64,000 bases of DNA from Oidiodendron maius Zn (taxonomy: Eukaryota; Ascomycota; Leotiomycetes; Myxotrichaceae): NCBI GenBank assembly GCA_000827325.1, contig KN832875.1:1116001-1180000 (forward strand). The letters are read 5' to 3'. The notes beneath the pieces are model-generated. The model did no database searches, had not been told where the DNA came from, and saw only the letters and a list, made by a program, of their open reading frames with translations. Below are positions 56,169 through 64,000 of the stretch, piece by piece (the first letter of the stretch is position 1; each line of letters starts with the position of its first letter). A program made the position numbers and the translations under genes.

Positions 56169-57572
56169 ATGTCGGGCCCTACGAAATACCTTCTAGTGTC
56201 CTTGCCAACCTCAATTTCTCAATCAAATGATAAAGATGAGGCTTTTGCAGCACTGCAGAACACGGTATCCGCAGATAACGGAACCGTGCTCCCTTTCAAG
56301 ATACCCGAATTCAAGATAGGAACTTTGGATGCATTGGTGCAACAAGCAGATGATCTTGCAAAACTGGATAGTACCTGTCGTGCCGTTGTAGCAAAAGTTG
56401 GAGACTCTTTGAGGAGGCTGCTGGAACGCGACGAGGCAAGGATTGCTCAGCAGAAGACAGTCAATGATAGTATGGTCTCCGAGCCTCCATAGGTTGTGGA
56501 GTTTTCGATGACTGACAAGCAAAACAGAACCTGCCGATCAATACCTCCGAACATTTACCTGGAACAAAGTGAAATACCGTGCCGACAAGCCACTAGCGGA
56601 GCTCATCGATTCGTTACAAAAGGTTGTATTGCCATACTTGTAAATAGATGAGAGCTAATACATTCCACTAGGAATTGGTCAGCATTGACAATGATGTCAA
56701 GAGCAAATTCACTCAATATACTCAAGTCAAGAAGAACCTTACCATATTAGAGCGAAGACAGACGTGAGTGTTGTGAGAAGAGGATGGATATTACAATGAC
56801 CTGCTGACCACCTCGACAGAGGCAATCTTGCAACGAAGTCCCTCACACCTGTTGTCGATCCTTCGCTGTTAGTTCAAAATTCCGAATACCTCGAAACACA
56901 TTTAATCGCCGTTCCCACTTCTTCCGCCAAGGAATTTATAAAAAGCTACGAGACCATATCACCAATGGTTGTGCCTCGGTCGTCCATAGAGGTTGCACGC
57001 GATGAGGAATTTACTCTATTTGCGGTTACGACGTTCAAGAAATATAGTGCAGAATTCCAACACAAGTGTAGGGAAATGAGATGGACGCCGCGCGACTACA
57101 AGTACGTTGAAGGCGGAAAGGAGGAAGAGCGGAAGGAAGTGGAACGAGTTGCCAGGGATGAACGAAAGGTATGGGGTGAGGCATTGAGGCTCAGCCGGAC
57201 AGGATGGAGTGAAAGCGTGATGATTTGGATCCATGTTCTGACCCTGCGGGTATTCGTAGAGACTGTCCTTCGATATGGATTACCTCTAGACTTTGTCTGC
57301 GGTTTAATAAAGGTAAGTCGTGGCCTGACCCAGCCTTAGGCGCCGCTAACACTAAGTAGACAAACGAGAAGCTGGGAAAGAAGGCCAAGGCATCACTAGA
57401 CTCAACATACTCATACCTCGGAGGCAATGCATTTGGTCGAGACAAGAAAGGGCGAGTCAAAAAAGACGATTCAGCACTATCATCTGAAATGGCTGCGGCC
57501 GGTGTTGGTTCGCATGGAGGTGAAGGTAACGAGTATACGGCTTATGTTTACTATGAGTTCGAGATCATATAG
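56169..57572 (+). CDS. VMA5: V-type ATPase subunit C (Vma5), 397 aa
   Basis: Peripheral stalk subunit of the V1 sector of the vacuolar proton pump; it links V1 to V0 and controls reversible assembly. Exons 56169-56469, 56528-56622, 56672-56763, 56820-57312 and 57360-57572; four GT-AG introns of 47-58 bases, in phase. Signatures in order: MSGPTKYLLVSLP at the N-terminus, FKIPEFKIGTLDALVQQAD, YLRTFTWNKVKYRADKPL, ELVSIDNDVKSKFTQY, NLATKSLTPVV, TLFAVTTFKKY, FQHKCREMRWTPRDY, SESVMIWIHVLTLRVFVE and VLRYGLPLDF. The C-terminus NEYTAYVYYEFEI is the typical end of the family. Length matches yeast Vma5 (392). The gene converges on APS kinase with 111 bases between stops. Confidence 0.96.
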
Positions 57573-57683
57573 ATAGTAGGACTTTTTGATTTGTCCCGCG
57601 ACATTGTGTCAGAGACTCCAATGAAATCAGATTTCACCTGAAATTATAACCTCTTATGCATAGCAAGCACTACTCATCGTCTA

Positions 57684-58413
57684 TTATGCCACCAACTTTT
57701 GAGCTTGTAAGTACGTGATGATTTCGGCCACGCATTCCTCCACCGTAAGCTGATCAGTCCTAACGTGGATCTCGGGGTTCTCGGGAGCCTCGTACGGCGC
57801 AGATATTCCCGTAAAGTTTGGGATCTCCCCGGCCCGAGCCTTTTTATACAGACCTTTTGGGTCACGCTGTTCTGCTACCTCAACTGGAATGTCTACAAAG
57901 ACTTCAATGAATGGAAGAGGATCATCTCCAGCTTGGCTGCTTGCTGCGTGCAATTCTCGCGCAATCTGCCTATCCGCTCGATATGGCGAAATGAAAGACG
58001 TGATAGCGATGGTCGAAGAGTCAGCGAAGAGTTTGGCCACCTGTTCGTTACGCAGATTAGCCATGGTATATGCGTAGGATGGGAGGAACGAACTTCTGCT
58101 ATCCTTCGGATATTCTCATTGCGGTCCTTTTCTGAGAAGCCAAGGTCCTTGTTCAAGCCAAATCGCACATTATCGCCGTCCAGACGGTAGGCAGTCAAGC
58201 CGAGATGGAGAAGGTGTTGCTCGAGAGCCGTGGCAATCGTGGACTTTCCAGATGCTGACAGCCCAGTGAACCATATCGTGAATCCCCGTTGTTTCCGCAG
58301 CTCATTTCTCTCATGTCGAGAGAGTGATGGGTGCCAAGTTATGTTTCTGCGAGTCTGGTCAACTTTTTTTTTATAGGGATTGCGGGGCCGCGGGGTAATG
58401 TGTACGTAGCCAT
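57684..58413 (-). CDS. Adenylylsulfate (APS) kinase, 205 aa
   Basis: Phosphorylates adenosine 5'-phosphosulfate to PAPS, the second step of sulfate assimilation (yeast MET14, Aspergillus sD). Exons 58413-58406 (8 bases), 58346-58094 and 58040-57684; introns start GTACAC and GTTCGT and end GCAG and ACAG. The splice of exon 1 gives [12 protein letters not shown], the family's N-terminus. The P-loop GLSASGKST spans residues 31-39; [18 protein letters not shown] and [18 protein letters not shown] follow, the last completed by the second splice. [26 protein letters not shown] and FTGISAPYE are the substrate-binding segments. Length is as in A. nidulans. Without the short first exon no suitable ATG is available. 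Confidence 0.94.
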
Positions 58414-58977
58414 TGTGGATGTTCTGCGGTAGTCGGGGTATCTCAAATGTAGCAGACGCTTGTAATAGAGGAATATTACCTAGACTCTTTACTGTAAAGT
58501 TTAAAAGTCTCGTATCCTTCTGGCAGCAAAAGATGGAGGTCAAGATATTGTTGATTCTTAGTGCCAGGAACAAGGGAGTTCGGGAACGATTGCGCCATCG
58601 GCAAACTTATCTCGCCGATATCAACAGGCACACCTCGGCGCCGTGGACTCACTGTGAAACGTAACAGCACGCACATTAAACGAATATCTGTACCAGAACT
58701 ATGTAAGAAAGTCTCTTGATTTATATTGCGAATTCTTCCATCTATTTCTCTCGTGCTCTTTCTCGCGGACTCTTTAAACAATAAACCCCGTATCAACCCC
58801 TACAGACTCTACAATCATATATTAAACCAGCAAAATACCTCTCAGAACTCCAGACCCATGCGCTCAGACCCAACACAGCTGATATCTAGTATATTCTAGT
58901 TTAGGTGTGGTCGCATTACAGAGTATTATCGATAAACGGCCACGTCTGTTGTAATTACTGCTGAGAATGGCAAGTGT
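58414..58977. other. Tandem intergenic region
   Basis: 0.56 kb upstream of APS kinase and downstream of the thioesterase gene; AT-rich. Nothing else recognised. Confidence 0.6.
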
Positions 58978-60013
58978 TCACTGTACCGGGTAGATCTTCG
59001 CCATTGACTACTCATATGTCAGTTTATGTTTCTATCCATCGATTTCCTTTGCACTCACCGCTGCTTGCCTTGGTTCAATGAAGAGAGCGGACGCGTCGGC
59101 GTAAATGATAGGCGTCTCTCCATCCGCCACGAGAGACTCAAGGCGTCCCTCTACCCACGCTTTGCGGCCTTCAACTTTAGTAGTCTTCGCCCGAAGCACA
59201 ATGTATGATCCCGCAGGGACCGGAGCTCGGTAGTTGATATTAAGGTTAGCTGTCATTCCAATCTTGTTCGGCAGGGCTGCGAAGCAGCATCTTGCTAAAC
59301 TCTCGTCCAAAATGGTGGCAAGAAGGCCCCCATGAACTATCCCAGCATGTCCACACAAGTCCGTCCCTAGGTATGATATAGTGACCAGAGATTTCCCTCC
59401 CCTCTCACTCCAAGCATAAGGAGGCACAATCACCTTTCCCGGTCCCATGAGAGTTCCGGAGGTAAGACTGTGGGATCTCGCAGATGGTGGCACCTTAAGA
59501 TGTGGCCGCGACTCGGAGTATTCTGGCTTTGATCGTAGCTCTACTGCCAAAGGATGGTTCCTAATATAATCGTCCACATCCCGAGCGAAATCGTCCCCTG
59601 GTATGTACATCCGCAGTGTCTCCTCGTCCGACGGGGGGTGCAAGAGCTCATTGGCAGTAGTGAACGCGGGTATTGTTGCCATCACGAAACCAGCACTGGT
59701 GAAGAAGATACCAATCGCAGTAACCGCAAGAGCACGTCGGAGAAAGGGAGTCTTTGGTGCGCCGGATAGAGAAGGGGCCGCTGAAGCTGTGCAAAGCGGT
59801 GAGTCTCTGGTCCAGCATGCTGCAATTAAACTCACCTTGATCAATATTAAGTCGTTGACTTATGCTAAACCCTCGGGAATGAGGAGGAGGACAAAGAAGG
59901 AGACGCCTGACGCCGATTTGCTGCTGCCGAGTTACTGTGGGCTGGACTCGACTGCGAGCTGCGAGGCTGGAGAACGGGGCATTAAGCCGTATTATTCTGC
60001 ATGCAAAGAGCAT
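58978..60013 (-). CDS. Mitochondrial hotdog-fold thioesterase (Fmp10-like), 311 aa
   Basis: Probable acyl-CoA thioesterase of the 4HBT/PaaI type. Exons 60013-59836, 59786-59059 and 59007-58978, introns with GTGAGT donors. Residues 1 to about 50 are Arg/Ser-rich without acids, ending RGFSISQ, a mitochondrial presequence. A membrane helix follows (LAVTAIGIFFTSAGFVMATI, about 78-97), suggesting inner-membrane anchoring. The hotdog domain covers about 165-300 with the active-site segment GHAGIVHGGLLATILDES and NINYRAPVPAGS. The third, 10-codon exon gives the ending SMAKIYPVQ; without that splice the frame ends after the intron start (VSAKEIDG). I prefer the spliced form because of the perfect donor, an ACTGAC branch site and the natural-looking end. 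Confidence 0.82.
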
Positions 60014-60422
60014 CGGAGAACTAATGCGCGGGCAAATACTTGCTTTTTTCTGAAACGCACAGTTCCTCTTCCTCTGGCTTTGTTATAGTTACTTCAAGAC
60101 GAGCGCTATCGGATTATTATAGCACATTTTTGCCTCCTTATACCGCTCGGCATCTCAGCTGCTTTGACCGAGCCGTTGAACCGAGCAATTTTATTCCCGG
60201 ACGAGGTGTGTCGTCTATCGCTGACTCACGTGACGCCAGACCTGCCAATCCCCGGAACAGCTGGAAGACATCAAGTGAGACGGAGCCGGCACCTACACCA
60301 GGAAGAGAAAGAAGTATTGGTTGTAGTTACGTAATTAATAACTACATATATACATATATGTATGCGTCGAAATGACCTTCTTACAAGATAAAATCGGGCT
60401 TCCATTTGGTGGATTGCTCTAG
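60014..60422. other. Tandem intergenic region
   Basis: 0.4 kb between the Mak21 stop codon and the thioesterase start. Promoter of the thioesterase and 3' UTR of Mak21. Confidence 0.6.
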
Positions 60423-63400
60423 CTACAAAACCTCATCCTCTTCATTTTCTAGCATCTCAGCATAGTCATCCAGGGAGGCAAATGTAGGCAGGTTCTTTAA
60501 TCTCCGCCTCTTCTGCCTGCGGCTTTCCTCAGCACCTTCGTCAGGACTTTGAGCCTTTTGCAATTCCTTCTCAAAGAGATTCTCTCCGTCGGATGCATCA
60601 TCCCACTCCTCCTCATTTGCGCTATCCACCCGAACATCAGACCCTCCAAGATTCGAGTCACTCTCTTCTGCCTCTTCATCAGCAATAGAAGATGCAGCAT
60701 CTGAGTCGTCGAGATCTAACATCTCCATGTCAGAATCCTCATCGCTTCCTCCTTCCAGTTCTGGCCTCGAGTTAATGAGTGCTTGCCAAATTTCATCTTC
60801 ATTTTCTTCATCTTCATTGCCCAAATCTTCCTGCTCTTTCATGGAGAGCTTCTTTTTATTGGGGGCTTGTTTTCCTTTTCCAATGTGACTAAAGTATTTG
60901 TGAAAGAAGACCTCGTTAACTGATACGTCCTCTGCCTTCTTGTTCCAGAATGCCTCAGAGTTGACCGGTTCTTGGTTCTTCTGCGTGACCCGACTGGACA
61001 AGATAACTTGACTATCACCACCAGAGAGCGGCTGCATGATGGAACCTCCGCGCGAGCTAGCTGTAGCTGTCTTTGCATTACGATAAACGAATCTATCGAG
61101 GAAGTAGATCAGGCTATGGGAAGCCAGGTCGGGTTTTGGTGGCATCTTCTCATCCTCTAAGAGACGAGCCGCGAACAGAGATACCGATGGGTGGAAATGG
61201 GTCAGAAACGGAATCTATTGTTAGATTAGATATGCTAATTAAACTCGTCGGCCACAAACTTACCGATTCCCAGAGGCAACTTCTATCAGCATTGCTATAT
61301 TCAGGATCTCTTTTTCGACCATCATAAGTCCCAGAAAGACGCTTTGAAGAAAACTCGCCGCTTTCTTTTGTTTGGTCGATAGGAGTTCCGTTTTCTGGCA
61401 TGTCGCGAAAGATTTCATCCTCTTCACCGTCACCTTCCGGATGATTGAAGAGTGATTTCAATCCAGGAAAAGTTTGCTCCAGCTCACTTAGAAGATAGAA
61501 GACACCACATATAAATGGAGGTTGATGAAGTGTGATAATTTGCAGCATTCTCTTTGCGAAAGCCTTCACGCGTTTAATGTTGACATCAGAACTCACTGCT
61601 CGGAAGAGGAGATTTAGATATAACGCATGTTTGGAGGATGCTATAAGGCGCGGGTCGAGGAGTGATTCGTATAGCGTCCTGTAAAATCGATCTACCGCAA
61701 GATGTTTCGTCGTGGCCAGTTGCTCTAGCAGCATCAAGGCTTGGACACTTGTGTTGAAATTAGATGAATGGGTAATCTTGAATAGTGTATCCATGTTCTT
61801 CTCGAGACTATTTCACCTTAGTTAATGCTTGTAGTCCGTTTAGTTCCATACTTACGTTGCACTATCGCTCTTTGAAAAAGGAAAAGCGCGGTTCACCCCA
61901 GTCAAGACAGCTGATATCATCTTGTCTGTTGTCTCTTCGCTAGCTAGCTTTGCTTCTGCCTCTTTGCTTGCCTTATCTTTCGCCATTTTACCAGCAGGGC
62001 CGCCTCCCCCTTGAATGTGTCCTTTTCGATTCAGAACTGGCCCACTGACCTGCTTTGGAGCCTCTGGTTTCTTCAGGAGCGTCACGAAGAGGTCGAAGTA
62101 TATGCCGAGAAGTTTCCCTGCGATATCTTCCTCTCTACCACTCAATATAGTTTGATTCAGAGTGTTTATGGCGTAATATTTCGCATGCGAGCTTTGGCCG
62201 GGACGTAATAGGAGCTCTGTCTCTATGGAACGGATAACGATCGGCTTCATTAATGGGTGCAATGTCTGAAGTTGTAGCAGGAGCTGTGATGTTCGAGAGG
62301 CGATCTTTTTGTCCGGATCTCCAAGTTTATTGACTAAGAGACGAAGCAAATTGGACTCCTGTTCTGGCTTTTCTTTTAGGAGCTCGTAAACATAAGTAAT
62401 TGTTCTTGATCGCGCATACTCCACTTCATCGTTGCACCACTCTTCAAGAACCTGCAGCATCTCAAAATAAGTTTCCTTCAGCCAATCTTCATACGCCCAG
62501 GATATAAGATGTGCTTTCGTGATCTGTCCAGGGAGTTTCTGGCTTGAGGTCCAGCTCAAATTGGAGCTTACTTCCAACGTGCCAAGGAGTCCAGGCTGTG
62601 CAGCAAAAGATCGCAGGCGTCTGTCAGCGGGCAAAACTACACCAGTCCCCAACAGGTCTTTTAAGGCACCTAAAGCCGATATTGCCTGTCCCCTGCTCCT
62701 CTTCTTGGCCATCCCCAACAAGCTTTCAAACGACTTTCTCGTATGAATAGGGGATTCTTGGATAACCAGAGTAAGTGCCGAGACCTTGTCTGAGAGTGTA
62801 CCAGATGACATGATAGTAGAAAGGAATCGGTGAGAGGAAGAAGATGAAAGGTGTTTCGAGGCATAAAGGTCGTTGTCAGCTTCGAGCAGCCATATTGCAT
62901 AGTCTTTAAGGTTATTAATAGCATTACGAATAGATGAACTGTCTTTCGACTTCGGATCCGGTAAAGTAGCAAGAGGTGCGGCATGCCAATCAGGTCGAGC
63001 TTCGAATACCTGGTGCGGTCAGTATTGTCAGTCACTAGTTGAGAAGAAGTACCAACTAGTCGCCCGGGAATTTTTGAAGGTGAGGTCTCTAGGCTCTTAT
63101 CCTCAATGATTGGCTTCATTGGAATACCCTCAGTCGGTTGGATTTTGACTGAAGAGGCAGCTCTGTCCGAAGATTCCTCTCCTGAAGTTTCCCACTCATC
63201 GTCAACCTCCTGCTCTGACTCGATTTCGCTCCCAACTCCTTTCATTTTCGTATCAATACCTAGACCGGCAACGAATTTAGCAAGGTCTGCTCGTAGTGAT
63301 TTGTCTTGAGTGACCGAATTATCTGCTTCCAACTCATCGTCGGAGACTGCATCTGCGATGAGTTGTAAGTCGTCTTCCGTTCCTCCCATTGCTAATATCT

Positions 63401-63782
63401 CCTGCAACAAGACATCCCTCTCATCCTGAGTCTTGCCATTCGCGGGTCGCTTTGAATGCTCGCCATGTATGCTCTCCCCACTCTGTGGTTTTCTATTTCC
63501 TCGCGCATCTCTCTTCTTTCCCTGTTTGGACTCCAGGTCCTTCGTCTTGTTGTTTGGCCGGGATTGGTTAGTGTGAGGAGTACTGCTCGGTTTCTTTTTG
63601 GGTTCGTTTCGATTGTCAGATTTTTGTTGCGGCGATTTCTTTGCTCCAAAACCTTTCTCAATTTTTTGCGTTAGAGCAAGCAGTGCCTTTTCGTCGAATT
63701 CTGGGAGGCTCTGTCCACCCAGCTTTGAGCCGTTAGTCCATGGTTTCGATCCTTGACTCGATCCTTTCGTAGATTTAGGCAT
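60423..63782 (-). CDS. MAK21: Ribosome biogenesis factor Mak21/Noc1 (CBF domain), 1,071 aa
   Basis: Nucleolar factor needed for 60S subunit assembly and export (yeast Mak21/Noc1, human CEBPZ). Exons 63782-63057, 63009-61856, 61807-61264 and 61214-60423; three GT-AG introns of 47-49 bases, in phase. The N-terminal 240 residues are basic with acidic patches. Splicing of exon 1 to 2 gives GRLVFEARPDWHAAPLATL, a conserved Noc1 segment. A helical-repeat region follows (ALGALKDLLGTG, WAYEDWLKETYFEMLQVLEE, KLGDPDKKIASRTSQLL). The CBF/Mak21 core is ALMLLEQLATTK, FYRTLYESLLDPRL and RDPEYSNADRSCLWESIPFL, then HFHPSVSLFAARLL across the third splice. The C-terminus has repeated Asp/Glu runs and a basic motif RRQKRRRLKNLPTFASLDDY, typical of the family. 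Confidence 0.95.
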
Positions 63783-64000
63783 GGCTAACACAATGCGACA
63801 AGAACCAAAAGTCCTTCTTACGCGTAGACAGCTGCTAGAATTTGAGTCAAAATTCAGATCTGTCTTCGCACAATGCAGACAGGTCGATAAGATAAAAAAC
63901 CCCGACAACAGGAACTTTTTTCTTTAGCGAGCAGGTGGCCGCAACACCCAGATTCTTTTCCTGTCGTATCAAAACGAGTGTCTACAGATGCGAGTGCAAT
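63783..64000. other. 5' flank of Mak21
   Basis: Upstream sequence of the Mak21 gene to the window edge; the frame is open upstream but without an earlier ATG in a sensible context. Confidence 0.6.

Noticed and set aside
1-64000. Transposons, LTR elements or viral relics
   Set aside because: No reverse transcriptase, transposase, capsid or integrase-like frame and no long terminal or inverted repeat pair was noticed by eye; small degraded fragments cannot be excluded without a repeat search.

Overview
The window is nuclear DNA of a filamentous ascomycete (Pezizomycotina, probably Eurotiomycetes; the class is an inference). The evidence is single-copy eukaryotic genes split by many short introns (mostly 46-70 bases, often with CTAAC/CTGAC-like branch sites), a TamA/Dal81-type zinc-cluster regulator, a fungal tyrosinase, an Mtr-like amino-acid permease and housekeeping genes of typical filamentous-fungal architecture. 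I place 24 protein genes, the first cut by the left edge, and resolve 54 introns by requiring consistent phase plus family conservation. No rRNA, tRNA, CRISPR array, transposon or viral relic could be supported.

Layout. 1-7.4 kb: a very large unknown protein with recurring Leu-Trp motifs (+), then a convergent MFS transporter (-). 7.4-11.9 kb: a long stretch without a convincing gene, AT-rich then GC-rich, leading into a TATA-box promoter and an intronless DapA/HOGA-type aldolase (11.9-13.1 kb, +). 14.1-20.2 kb: a nitrogen-metabolism block on the minus strand, a TamA/Dal81-like activator followed upstream by a GNAT acetyltransferase fused to an allophanate-hydrolase-like amidase. 21.4-25.1 kb: an eight-exon tyrosinase and a small GPI-anchored secreted protein (+). 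25.4-30.3 kb: an NIP30/FAM192A-like nuclear protein (-), an aldo-keto reductase (+) and an AAAP amino-acid permease (-). 31.4-33.8 kb: a mitochondrial succinyl-CoA ligase alpha-beta fusion (-) with an apparent 8-base microexon. 34.2-44.6 kb: an unknown 165-aa protein, SUMO, the twin-CX9C protein CMC4, the nucleoporin Nup84/Nup107 and an AT-hook, Gln-rich protein. 45.6-49.6 kb: an F-box protein and ESCRT-I Vps37, divergent across a simple-repeat-rich 1.3 kb. 51.7-55.1 kb: two uncharacterised proteins. 56.2-63.8 kb: V-ATPase subunit C, APS kinase, a mitochondrial hotdog thioesterase and the ribosome-biogenesis factor Mak21/Noc1.

Most genes are unrelated housekeeping functions. The one functionally suggestive neighbourhood is TamA next to the GNAT-amidase fusion, because Dal81/TamA proteins control use of urea, allantoin and GABA and allophanate hydrolase is the second step of urea degradation by urea amidolyase. 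The most unusual sequence-level signals are three GC-AG introns, tiny exons (8, 13 and 8 bases, and an ATG-only exon), the two fusion proteins and the Trp-motif protein. No toxin, defence system or complete secondary-metabolite cluster was recognised.
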